This document shows, in pieces, positions 1 to 7,127 of a DNA stretch of 22,835 nucleotides. The DNA is from a virus. The stretch's first letter is position 1. Every line of letters starts with the position of its first letter. The DNA lies in the IMG/VR virus record IMGVR_UViG_3300030117_007192, positions 1-22,835 of that record. The stretch is one strand, 5' to 3'. Both the position numbers and the translations under genes were made by a program. The notes below the pieces were generated by a model, which was given only the letters and a program-made list of their open reading frames with translations, did not search any database and was not told where the DNA came from.

Positions 1-1874
1 TTCAATGGAATAAACATCGTAAAAGATTTATGTTCGCTGGTGTTAGTTGTTTAGATTATCTCGCATTATATAAACTTTTTACCTATACACAATTATCATC
101 CTACAGATTAGATGCTGTAGCAGAACACGAGTTGGGTGAAAATAAGATAGAGTATTCAGGCACACTAAATGATTTATATGAAAATGATATCGATAAGTTT
201 GTAGAATATAATATACATGATGTTAGGTTAGTGAAACGAATGCATGATAAATTAGATTTTATCGACATGGCTCGTGGTGTATGTCATGTAGGTCACGTTC
301 CATATGAAGATGTTTATTTTTCTTCTCGCTATTTAGAGGGTGCTATATTAGTTTATCTTAAAAACTTAGGAGTTGTTGCTCCTAATAAACCAATAAAACC
401 TGATATGAGTAGTGGTGATAAATTCACAGGCGCTTATGTACAATCACCACAAAGAGGAAAGCATGATTGGGTATTTGATTTGGATATTACTTCTATGTAT
501 CCATCAGTTATTATGTCTTTGAATATATCACCTGAAACTAAAATTGGTAAGTTAAAGGGTTGGGATGCTGAAGAGTTTCTAAAAGGAACTAAGAAAACAT
601 ATACCTTAGAATCTAATGGTAGGGAAAAGGGAAAGTTAACTGAAACAGAACTAAAAGATTTCTTCGATAACAATAAGGTTTCAGTATCTTCTAATGGTGT
701 ATTATATCGTAGTGATAAGAAAGGATTGATTCCAGCCCTATTGGAAAAGTGGTTCGATACTCGTGTGGAGTATAGAAAGTTGATGAAGAAGTTTGGTGAC
801 GCTGGAGATAATGATAAATACACATACTTTAAAAGTCGTCAGTTGATTCAGAAGGTGGTTCTAAATTCATTGTATGGTGTGTTGGGTTTGCCAGTATTCC
901 GATTCTATGATTTGGATAATGCGGAAGCTACCACACTTACAGGTCAAGAACTAATTAAGTTTACCAAAAAGATAGGCAATCATTTCTATAATAAAGAATT
1001 AGGAACTGATAAAGATTATTGTATTTATATCGATACTGATTCAGTATTCTATTCAGCAGTTCCATTGGTTAATAAACGATTTCCAAATAAGGAGTTTACA
1101 GAAACCAGAATGAGTAAAGTAATTTTAGATGTGGCTGATGAGATGCAGACTTATCTGAACAAATCTTATGATTACTTTGGTAAGAGATTTCTTAACTTAG
1201 ATAAACATAGGTTTGAGATAAAGCAGGAGTTGATAGCTAAATCAGGTTTGTTTATTGTGAAGAAACGATACGGTATGAAGATTATCAATGACAATGGAGT
1301 AAAGGTAAACAAACTGCATGTAAAAGGTTTAGACTTAGTTCGTAGTAACTTTCCAAAGGCTATGGGGCAATTATTAAAAGATGTGTTGGAAGATATATTG
1401 GCTACCGTTCCAAAGGATAAGATAGATGAAAGAATTATAAACTTTAAGGAGTCTATGAAATTAGTAGACTTTGATAAGATAGCTATGCCAACAGGTGTGA
1501 AGAACCTAAAGAAATATAGTGCGGGTAAGAATGGAAACTTTACTCAGTTTGCTAAGGGAGCTCCAGCGCATGTTAAGGCTGCTATAACCTATAATAATTT
1601 ATTAGATCATTTTGGTGTTGGTGATAAGTATGAGAAAATAGGTAACTCAGAAAAAATTAAATGGGTATATCTAAAAACAAATGAGCTTGGTTTAGATTCG
1701 TGTGGTTATAAGGGATATGAAGATCCACCAGAAATAGTTCAGTTTATGAAAGATAATATTGATTATAAAAAAATGTATGCTCAAATGTTAGAGAAGAAAA
1801 TAATGATGTTTTATGATTCACTAACTTGGGATGAACCTGTAAACAAAAAGAAATCTATAGAGAGGTTTTTCTAA
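1..1874 (+). CDS. gp43: Family B DNA polymerase, T4 gp43-like (5' partial)
   Basis: This is the replicative DNA polymerase with proofreading exonuclease. The reading frame is open from base 3 with no stop before the first ATG at 30, so the true start lies upstream and the ATG at 30 is internal. Numbering from that ATG, the exonuclease part is visible: an Exo II region resembling T4 gp43 (residues about 5-35) and Exo III Y60-x3-D64. Polymerase motif A is DLDITSMYPS (150-159), motif B is KVVLNSLYG (275-283) and motif C contains D335-T-D337, the metal-binding pair. The C-terminus ends in KKSIERFF, which fits a sliding-clamp binding tail like that of T4 gp43. The visible 623 codons match the exonuclease-to-C-terminus part of a T4-type enzyme, about 900 residues in full. 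All catalytic motifs present are intact. The stop overlaps the glutaredoxin start by one base. Confidence 0.96.
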   Translation, partial: QWNKHRKRFMFAGVSCLDYLALYKLFTYTQLSSYRLDAVAEHELGENKIEYSGTLNDLYENDIDKFVEYNIHDVRLVKRMHDKLDFIDMARGVCHVGHVPYEDVYFSSRYLEGAILVYLKNLGVVAPNKPIKPDMSSGDKFTGAYVQSPQRGKHDWVFDLDITSMYPSVIMSLNISPETKIGKLKGWDAEEFLKGTKKTYTLESNGREKGKLTETELKDFFDNNKVSVSSNGVLYRSDKKGLIPALLEKWFDTRVEYRKLMKKFGDAGDNDKYTYFKSRQLIQKVVLNSLYGVLGLPVFRFYDLDNAEATTLTGQELIKFTKKIGNHFYNKELGTDKDYCIYIDTDSVFYSAVPLVNKRFPNKEFTETRMSKVILDVADEMQTYLNKSYDYFGKRFLNLDKHRFEIKQELIAKSGLFIVKKRYGMKIINDNGVKVNKLHVKGLDLVRSNFPKAMGQLLKDVLEDILATVPKDKIDERIINFKESMKLVDFDKIAMPTGVKNLKKYSAGKNGNFTQFAKGAPAHVKAAITYNNLLDHFGVGDKYEKIGNSEKIKWVYLKTNELGLDSCGYKGYEDPPEIVQFMKDNIDYKKMYAQMLEKKIMMFYDSLTWDEPVNKKKSIERFF

Positions 1875-2143
1875 TGGTAAAATTATACACCACTTCAAGA
1901 TTAAAAAATTGTCCAGTTTGTGATATGGCGAAAAAATTTCTACATAAACATAATGTTGAATATCAAGAAATAGATGCTGCAGTTGAAAGAGAAGCTTGGA
2001 ATGAAATGTTTAAAAAAACAAAAAAGATTATTTTCCCACAGCTGCTAATCGGAGAAGTTAGTATTGTTGGATGGCTACAACCTGAACAAGAGTATAAAAT
2101 ATTAGATTTATTAAGAGAAAATAAAATTGATTTTGAACAATAA
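1874..2143 (+). CDS. Glutaredoxin
   Basis: This 89-residue protein is a small thioredoxin-fold disulfide reductant. A VKLYTTS beta strand is followed by the redox motif C13-P-V-C16, then a helix, and a FPQLLIG segment supplies the cis-proline (P55) that packs against the active site. A GW pair later in the sequence occupies the glutathione-contact region of the family. Length is normal for a single-domain glutaredoxin. T4-like phages commonly carry one to recycle phage ribonucleotide reductase, so a role in dNTP supply is a fair inference from its place directly behind the polymerase. Its ATG shares one base with the polymerase TAA, which suggests translational coupling. Partner specificity (glutathione or thioredoxin reductase) cannot be read from the sequence. 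Confidence 0.92.
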   Translation: MVKLYTTSRLKNCPVCDMAKKFLHKHNVEYQEIDAAVEREAWNEMFKKTKKIIFPQLLIGEVSIVGWLQPEQEYKILDLLRENKIDFEQ

Positions 2144-2190
2144 CTTTGATATATATATGTATATATCTATTAACAAATAAGGAGTGATAA
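2144..2190 (+). promoter_or_regulatory. AT-rich leader of the clamp gene with strong SD
   Basis: This 47-base gap is the longest non-coding stretch in the window. It contains the near-palindrome ATATATGTATATA (2153-2165), followed by a strong Shine-Dalgarno AAGGAG six bases before the clamp ATG at 2191. An identical 13-base string occurs in the gap before the gene at 8946. I read it as a candidate phage promoter or regulator site ahead of the clamp/clamp-loader operon. No hairpin typical of a terminator is seen. AT-rich DNA yields such strings by chance, so this is tentative. Confidence 0.35.
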
Positions 2191-2907
2191 ATGAATAAAC
2201 ATTCATTAAACCGTTTCATTGACAAATATTATCTTGGAGGAAATTGCTCTTCTGTTGTAATAAAAAGTGATGGTAGTAACCTATCCACCAGATTTATTAC
2301 AGGCGATAAGAATTTGCTTGGTGAACTTAAAATGTCAGATTGGAAATTTGATAAAGCTGAGCTCGGTGTATATAATACAGAGCAGTTAGTAAAACTACTT
2401 TCAGTTATGTCAGATAATATTTCTATGAATTTGACAAAAGCTGGTGATAAGGTTGTTTCGTTGAAAGTATCGGATAGTTCTTCTGATGTAAATTATATGT
2501 TATCTGATTTATCAGTAATAAATACACCACCAAATCTTAAATCTGTGCCTGAATTTGAGGTAAAGATAAAAGTTGATAAATCTTTTATGAATAAGTTTGT
2601 CGCTGGTAAAGGTGCTCTAGCCGATACTGATAACTTTACAGTATTAACAAATGATGATGGCGTGAGGGTTGTAATTGGTTATGCTGAGATTAATACTAAT
2701 CGTGTTACGTTGCCAGTTGAAACAGAATCTTATGAAGTAATAGATAATGTTTCTTTCAATGCTAATCTATTTAAAGATGTGTTGGTAGCTAATAAAGAAT
2801 GTGAGAGCGCTACATTAGAGGTGAGTTCGCAAGGTTTAGCTCGCATCAATTTTAAAGTTGATGAGTATGATGCGACATACTATTTAGTTGCTGATACAGA
2901 TGTGTAA
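2191..2907 (+). CDS. gp45: Sliding clamp, T4 gp45-like
   Basis: This 238-residue protein is the DNA polymerase processivity clamp. T4 gp45 (228 residues) forms a trimeric ring around DNA, tethers the polymerase and also activates late transcription. The protein has alternating short beta strands and acidic/amphipathic segments, two repeated halves (about 1-115 and 116-238) as expected for clamp folds, and no catalytic motif. Assignment rests on general resemblance to T4-type clamps, on size, and on position between polymerase and clamp loader, which is the standard replisome order in this phage group. It has its own strong SD and upstream gap, so it probably opens an operon. The polymerase tail SIERFF is the likely ligand for its inter-domain pocket. 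The next gene starts immediately after its TAA with no spacer. Confidence 0.88.
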   Translation: MNKHSLNRFIDKYYLGGNCSSVVIKSDGSNLSTRFITGDKNLLGELKMSDWKFDKAELGVYNTEQLVKLLSVMSDNISMNLTKAGDKVVSLKVSDSSSDVNYMLSDLSVINTPPNLKSVPEFEVKIKVDKSFMNKFVAGKGALADTDNFTVLTNDDGVRVVIGYAEINTNRVTLPVETESYEVIDNVSFNANLFKDVLVANKECESATLEVSSQGLARINFKVDEYDATYYLVADTDV

Positions 2908-3669
2908 ATGGAGTCTTATGTAGACAAAGCAAAAGTATCTTTAAAGCCAGTCCATAAAGGACTGGCTAGAGATATGATTATAAGAAATCATTATAGCCGT
3001 AAAATGTCAGCTTGTCGATATACTCTTGGAGTATTTTACAAATCTGATGGTCATAAATTTTTTGATGGTGATACAGAAGATTTTATTGGTGTTGCATGCT
3101 ATGGTTTTCCTGTTGGTAGAAGAGTTGTCGGCTCGATATTCAAAGAAGAGATTATACAAAATAAAAATATCTTAGAATTAAAAAGACTATTTATACACGA
3201 TGGATATGGTAAAAATATTGAGTCTCATGTTATATCTTCTTCTTTTAAATGGATGAAACAATACGCGCCAGATATTAAAGTGTTAGTATCTTATGCTGAT
3301 CCTGAACAATCGCATGATGGTGCTATTTATCAGGCTACTAATTGGATATATCAAGGTTGTGGAGACTTTCAGTTAGCTCCTACATATTCATTAAGATTGA
3401 ATGAAGAGGATGATTGGATGCACAGTAGAAATGTATATTCGAGATATGGTTCAGCAGCTCCTAAAAAATTAGAAAAAGCCATAGGAAGAGATTTCTGGTT
3501 AAAAAAAGAAGCAAGTAAACACAGATACATTTATTTTCTTGGTAATAAAAAAGAGAATAGATATTTTAAAAAAATGATGAAACATCCTGTTATGGATTAT
3601 CCTAAAAACTATAAGCATGATGTGGAAATAATAAAAGTAGAGGTAGAAAATACAAAATGGGAGAATTAG
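2908..3669 (+). CDS. Mom-like DNA modification protein (paralogue 1)
   Basis: This 253-residue protein resembles phage Mu Mom, the GNAT-fold enzyme that converts adenine in DNA to N6-(1-acetamido)adenine and protects it from restriction. Seen here: an N-terminal NHYSR motif (about 27-31), an ELKRLF strand before a helix, and the family signature SYADPEQSHDGAIYQATNW (128-146). The C-terminal half ends in a FWLKKEASKHRYIYF strand. The second paralogue at 5263 repeats all of these in the same order (HYSR, ELRRL, SFAD..H.G.IYKASNF, FWKKRKSKHIYVYY). It lies directly behind the clamp stop (TAA then ATG, no gap) and its 3' end overlaps the clamp-loader start by 13 bases, so it is made together with the replisome. 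The modification product and sequence target are unknown. The N- and C-terminal extensions relative to paralogue 2 may mean a different target. Confidence 0.78.
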   Translation: MESYVDKAKVSLKPVHKGLARDMIIRNHYSRKMSACRYTLGVFYKSDGHKFFDGDTEDFIGVACYGFPVGRRVVGSIFKEEIIQNKNILELKRLFIHDGYGKNIESHVISSSFKWMKQYAPDIKVLVSYADPEQSHDGAIYQATNWIYQGCGDFQLAPTYSLRLNEEDDWMHSRNVYSRYGSAAPKKLEKAIGRDFWLKKEASKHRYIYFLGNKKENRYFKKMMKHPVMDYPKNYKHDVEIIKVEVENTKWEN

Positions 3670-4583
3670 GTTTACATACCCTTTGGGTTGAAAAATACAG
3701 GCCACAAAACTTAGATAAATATATAGGTAATGAACACCTAATTGAAAAGGCTAAGGTGTGGATAGAATCAGGTGATATTCCACATTTATTATTATATGGC
3801 AAAGCTGGTACAGGTAAAACCACATTAGCAAAGATGTTAACAAATAGTATAGATTGTGATTATTTATACATCAACGCATCAGATGAGAGAAAGCTTGAGA
3901 TGGTCAGAGAAAAGGTTAAAAGTTTTGCATCAACTATCGGTTTTAAAGATATGAAGGTTATTATTTTAGATGAGGCTGATTACATTACACCAACATCACA
4001 AGCGGCTCTTCGTAATGTTATGGAAACATTCTCTAAACATTGTAGGTTTATTTTGACTTGTAACTTTGTAGAAAGAATCATTGATCCGATACAGAGTCGT
4101 TGTCAATCATTTCAAATAATTCCACCATCTAAAAAAGAAGTTGCTATACATCTTTCAAATATTTTAAAAGAAGAAAGTATTGATTATTCAAATGATAATG
4201 TGGTTAGTTTAGTACAATCTGGTTATCCTGATATTCGTAGAGTTATTAATTCTGCACAAAGACAAGTTGTTGATGGTAAATTAGTTGTTGATCAACAGGC
4301 ACTAATAGAAAATGATTACAAATTAAGTCTTATTAAAATACTAAAAGAAGAAAGTAAAAAAGATGCTTTTAAGAATATTAGAAAGTTATTAGCTGATTCT
4401 AAGGTTACAGATTTTGCAGATGGTTTTAGATTATTGTATGATACGTTAGATGATTGGGCTGTTGGACATACTGCTGAATGTATTTTGACTTTAGCAGAAG
4501 GTCAGAGAGATGACATAGTTGTAGTGGATAAAGAGATAAACTTTATGGCTACAATGGTAAAAATATTAACAATTATAAAGTGA
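3657..4583 (+). CDS. gp44: Clamp loader large subunit, T4 gp44-like AAA+ ATPase
   Basis: This 308-residue protein is an RFC-type AAA+ ATPase that opens gp45 and loads it at primer-template junctions, working as a gp44(4):gp62(1) complex in T4. The N-terminus carries LWVEKYRPQNL, the RFC box typical of the family. Walker A is GKAGTGKTT (48-56), Walker B is VIILDEAD (101-108) and the trans-acting arginine motif is S147-R148-C149. The remaining C-terminal region is helical and matches a clamp-loader collar. Length agrees with T4 gp44 (319). The start overlaps the Mom-like gene by 13 bases. It is followed after 7 bases by the zinc-ribbon gene and then the probable small subunit. Confidence 0.96.
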   Translation: MGELGLHTLWVEKYRPQNLDKYIGNEHLIEKAKVWIESGDIPHLLLYGKAGTGKTTLAKMLTNSIDCDYLYINASDERKLEMVREKVKSFASTIGFKDMKVIILDEADYITPTSQAALRNVMETFSKHCRFILTCNFVERIIDPIQSRCQSFQIIPPSKKEVAIHLSNILKEESIDYSNDNVVSLVQSGYPDIRRVINSAQRQVVDGKLVVDQQALIENDYKLSLIKILKEESKKDAFKNIRKLLADSKVTDFADGFRLLYDTLDDWAVGHTAECILTLAEGQRDDIVVVDKEINFMATMVKILTIIK

Positions 4584-4590
4584 GGTTATT

Positions 4591-4824
4591 ATGAATATGA
4601 AACCACGAAAACCATTACCACAACCAAAAGTCAAAGTCGATTTAACAAAAGCTGATAATATGAAATGCGAGAAATGTGGTAATTACTCTTTTATACAATC
4701 TTTCTTTCTTAAAAGATTATCACCATTGGTATCGCCTACAGGTGAAGAAGCTATAATACCTATACAGGTTTATGCTTGTGGTAATTGTGGAACTGTACCA
4801 ACAAAGATGATGCCAGATGCCTAA
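4591..4824 (+). CDS. Small zinc-ribbon protein
   Basis: This 77-residue protein has two CxxC knuckles: C26-E-K-C29 in CEKCGN and C63-G-N-C66 in ACGNCGT, 33 residues apart. That is the pattern of a zinc ribbon. The first 25 residues are rich in Lys and Pro and probably disordered. No catalytic motif is present. It sits between the two probable clamp-loader subunit genes, and similar small zinc-ribbon proteins are familiar next to gp62 in marine T4-like phages. A role in DNA or protein binding at the replisome is inferred from position only. Its stop overlaps the next start by 8 bases. Confidence 0.7.
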   Translation: MNMKPRKPLPQPKVKVDLTKADNMKCEKCGNYSFIQSFFLKRLSPLVSPTGEEAIIPIQVYACGNCGTVPTKMMPDA

Positions 4825-5266
4825 TATTAAAAAGAAAGGTTTGTTTGATCATGTAAAGCAAATTACAGATTTTCAAAGTCCTAATTATTGGGATGAGATA
4901 TCAGAAGAAGATAAAAAGACTTGGTCTAATTTTATGATAAATAGATTTTTATCTATGAAAATGGATTGGATAGAAATTGTAAATGAGATTCAAAAATATC
5001 AATTAGAGCCAAAAGAATTATATAAATTTTATACAGATATATTGCCAAAGAAAAGACAATGGTTAAAATATATCAAAGGAGATAAGAAAATGAAGTATCC
5101 TAATTGGGTTTATGAAATAGTAGCTAAAGACTTACAATGTAGTCTAAAAGAAGCTGCTGAAGCTGTAGAAACATATGAGATGTCATATGGTGGTCAAGCA
5201 GAACTAACAGATATGCTAATGAAGTATGGTAAAACAGAGGATGAGTGCCGTAAGATTGGATTATGA
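4817..5266 (+). CDS. gp62: Probable clamp loader small subunit, gp62-like
   Basis: This 149-residue, mostly helical protein is best explained as the small clamp-loader subunit. It begins GLFDHVKQIT, followed by a WSNFMINRFLSM segment that corresponds to the conserved 'FMVNRALS' type region of gp62 proteins, and then an LPKKRQWLKYIK segment like the basic 'P-x-(K/R)-R' stretch after it. It has no ATPase motifs, as expected for gp62, which does not hydrolyse ATP. T4 gp62 is longer (187), and shorter versions are usual in T4-like marine phages. Support comes from these partial similarities and from its place after gp44. The stop TGA overlaps the next ATG (ATGA), coupling it to the second Mom-like gene. 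Confidence 0.68.
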   Translation: MPNIKKKGLFDHVKQITDFQSPNYWDEISEEDKKTWSNFMINRFLSMKMDWIEIVNEIQKYQLEPKELYKFYTDILPKKRQWLKYIKGDKKMKYPNWVYEIVAKDLQCSLKEAAEAVETYEMSYGGQAELTDMLMKYGKTEDECRKIGL

Positions 5267-5895
5267 GTGTAAAAGACTATACCGTAGAATCTGTTAACAG
5301 AAAGTCGGTAAAGAATTTTATTGAAAAATATCATTATAGTCGTAACATAAACGGATTACATTCTGATTATCAATTTGGTTTGTATACAGAGGGAAACTTT
5401 GGTTTACCTAAAATGATAGGAGCCATGTTATATGGAACACCATCTATGCCAGATACAGCGGCTAAATATAATCCGATCAATCCTAATAGGTGTATGGAAT
5501 TAAGAAGGTTGGTTTGTATTGATGATACACCTAAGAATACAGAGAGCTATTTTATTGGTAAAACTTTGAGATGGCTAAAACAAAATACAGATGTAGAGGT
5601 TATAGTTTCCTTTGCCGATCAGCATTATGGTCATTCGGGTGTTATTTACAAAGCTAGTAACTTTGATCATTTTGGAGAAACAGCAAAAGCGAGAGTATTA
5701 ATGGTTGATGGTAAAGAGTATCATCCAAGAACAATGAATCAAAAAGATAAACCTTATGGTCGTGCTATTAAGAAAAGATATTTAAGTGGTGATGAAAATA
5801 TATTTTGGAAGAAGAGAAAATCCAAGCATATTTATGTATACTATCTCAATAAAAAAATCAAAAGACAAATAAAAAAGTTAAATGATAACAATTGA
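5263..5895 (+). CDS. Mom-like DNA modification protein (paralogue 2)
   Basis: This 210-residue protein is a second Mom-type GNAT-fold protein. It has the KYHYSR motif near residue 23-28, a MELRRLV strand, and the signature SFADQHYGHSGVIYKASNF (116-134), which matches the SYADP..GH.GTIYKA.NW pattern of Mu Mom closely. The C-terminus ends in FWKKRKSKHIYVYYLNKK, parallel to paralogue 1 at 2908. It is therefore a genuine diverged duplicate, separated from the first copy by the clamp-loader genes. The family modifies adenine in DNA. Whether this copy is active or has another specificity is unknown. The ATG overlaps the gp62-like TGA by four bases, and the next gene overlaps its 3' end by 14 bases. 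Confidence 0.8.
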   Translation: MSVKDYTVESVNRKSVKNFIEKYHYSRNINGLHSDYQFGLYTEGNFGLPKMIGAMLYGTPSMPDTAAKYNPINPNRCMELRRLVCIDDTPKNTESYFIGKTLRWLKQNTDVEVIVSFADQHYGHSGVIYKASNFDHFGETAKARVLMVDGKEYHPRTMNQKDKPYGRAIKKRYLSGDENIFWKKRKSKHIYVYYLNKKIKRQIKKLNDNN

Positions 5896-6490
5896 ATTAG
5901 TTAAAGATTTAAGTCAAAAAAAAGTTGTAAAAAGTATTATAGAAAATCATCATAGTTATGTAGCATCTAATGACTCAGTAGGTAGAAGAATAGATTGGTT
6001 AGTTTATCATTCGGATTATACAAATGTGTTGGGGCTTGAAAAACCTATAGGGATGATTGGTATAGGATCTTCTGTTTATCCATGTCCTAAAGATATATTG
6101 AATTTCTTAGGTAAAAAGGCAGATGAGTATAAAGAACCTAAACATTTCAATACTATAGCAAACAATTGGAGATTCTGTATGACAAAATCAATAAAAAATG
6201 CAGGAACACAGATATTGAAAAAGGTTAGAAAACAAGCACCTATAGAGTGGAAGAAAAAGTATGGAGATGATTTGAAGTGGTTAATTACTTTTGTCGCTGG
6301 TGGTAATAATGGTGCTGTCTACAAAGCAGACAATTGGAAACAGATTGGTCAAACTGCTGGATTGGCGAAAGAAAGAAAATCATTTTCAGTTAAATGGAAT
6401 AGTGCAGAATATTTAAAAGAAACTTTTTTACCACCAACTGGTGAAAATAAAAAAATAATTTTTATAAAAAAGCTTGACTTGTATAGGTAA
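5882..6490 (+). CDS. DUF4338/DruA-like relative of Mom (third copy)
   Basis: This 202-residue protein is distantly related to its two Mom-like neighbours. It keeps NHHSY (22-26) in place of the HYSR motif. The signature region is FVAGGNNGAVYKADNW (137-152) followed by KQIGQTAG (153-160). The segment before it has NNWRFCM and then LKKVRKQAPIEWKKKYG. That layout (N-x-RF, helix, P-x-x-W-x-x-x-YG, FV...G..Y.A.NW..IG.T.G) is what I associate with DUF4338, the core family of DruA in Druantia defence. The usual Asp of FAD/YAD/FVD is replaced by Ala139-Gly140, so activity could be altered. It overlaps the preceding gene by 14 bases and ends the replisome operon. Function in the phage is unknown; a DNA-modifying or DNA-binding role is inferred. 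Confidence 0.6.
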   Translation: MITIELVKDLSQKKVVKSIIENHHSYVASNDSVGRRIDWLVYHSDYTNVLGLEKPIGMIGIGSSVYPCPKDILNFLGKKADEYKEPKHFNTIANNWRFCMTKSIKNAGTQILKKVRKQAPIEWKKKYGDDLKWLITFVAGGNNGAVYKADNWKQIGQTAGLAKERKSFSVKWNSAEYLKETFLPPTGENKKIIFIKKLDLYR

Positions 6491-6528
6491 AAGTGTGTAT
6501 ATTTAATCGTTAAATCAAGGAGTATAAT
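6491..6528 (+). promoter_or_regulatory. Short leader with AAGGAG site before a TTG start
   Basis: This 38-base AT-rich gap ends the run of overlapping replisome genes. AAGGAG (6517-6522) lies six bases before a TTG at 6529, the same layout as the clamp gene (AAGGAG, six bases, ATG). It therefore supports initiation at TTG for the following gene. A promoter could lie here, but no clear boxes are visible. Confidence 0.4.
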
Positions 6529-6972
6529 TTGGAGCAATCTTTATTAGATATTAAAAGAGGTGTGACTATGAGTAAAAAAATAATAAAAGAATCTAAAAAC
6601 AAAAAAGAGGTAAATTCTTATTTAACAGGTGATAATGGTGACATTGTAACAATGATGGAAAAAGAATGGCCGGTGATGACGGCTGAGTTCCGTAGATTAC
6701 AAAGAGAACAATATGAATTGTTCTTAAAAAAACAACATGACTATGGTCCAGGTAATATTTCTGTAGGTACTATGTTACAAACAGAAGAAGAAATACAATT
6801 ATCACTTACAGGTCTTTGGTTTCGTATGAACGATAAGATACAGAGACTTAAAAATATGTTGATGAGTAAAAGAGAATCTGCTGTTGATGAACCAATGGAA
6901 GATGCTTACTTAGATGTAAGTAATTATGGCATTATGGCTACCATAGTTAAGAATGGTAAATGGGGTAAGTGA
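6529..6972 (+). CDS. DUF1599/Nmad1-like nucleotide-modification-associated protein
   Basis: This 147-residue helical protein matches the DUF1599 pattern, which I recall being named nucleotide modification associated domain 1 (Nmad1): K-x-x-DYG near residues 66-73 (KKQHDYGPGN), then a WFRMNDKIQRL helix with D102-K103, then an acidic MEDAYLDVSNYGIM helix. The alternating acidic helices recall all-alpha nucleotide pyrophosphohydrolase-like folds, but I cannot show activity. Two starts compete. TTG 6529 has AAGGAG at ideal spacing. ATG 6568 (residue 14) has AGAGG seven bases upstream and would give 134 residues. The conserved domain lies after both. It follows three Mom/DUF4338-like genes, which fits a role in making or handling modified nucleotides. 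Confidence 0.66.
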   Translation: MEQSLLDIKRGVTMSKKIIKESKNKKEVNSYLTGDNGDIVTMMEKEWPVMTAEFRRLQREQYELFLKKQHDYGPGNISVGTMLQTEEEIQLSLTGLWFRMNDKIQRLKNMLMSKRESAVDEPMEDAYLDVSNYGIMATIVKNGKWGK

Positions 6973-7127
6973 TGAAACAGCCAATAAAAATTATAAGAGA
7001 TATGGTAGATAAGTATCCAAATGATATGGAACTTGGTGCTAGAGTTCGTTGGTATATAAAATGGTTATATGAGGGTATAACAAAAAAAGTTAAGGAGTAT
7101 AAAGATGACAACAAATGGAGTATATAA
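6972..7127 (+). CDS. Small protein of unknown function (51 aa)
   Basis: This is a short open frame whose ATG shares one base with the preceding TGA (TGATG junction), which is how most genes in this window are joined. The predicted 51-residue peptide is basic and amphipathic (MKQPIKIIRDMVDKYP at the start, then a WYIKWLYEG stretch and a Lys-rich end). No motif is recognised. The Shine-Dalgarno is weak (GGGGTAAG), so it probably depends on coupling to the Nmad1-like gene. Without it a 130-base coding gap would be left in an otherwise gapless region, which favours a real gene. It overlaps the next small gene by 23 bases. Confidence 0.5.
   Translation: MKQPIKIIRDMVDKYPNDMELGARVRWYIKWLYEGITKKVKEYKDDNKWSI

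Noticed and set aside
30-32. ATG at 30 as polymerase start
   Set aside because: The frame stays open to the left edge and the exonuclease domain would be missing its first motif, so the gene begins before the window.
434-823. 129-codon open frame on the - strand inside the polymerase gene
   Set aside because: It lies fully within the conserved polymerase core on the other strand, has no ribosome site or recognisable domain, and its composition follows from the codon use of the real gene.
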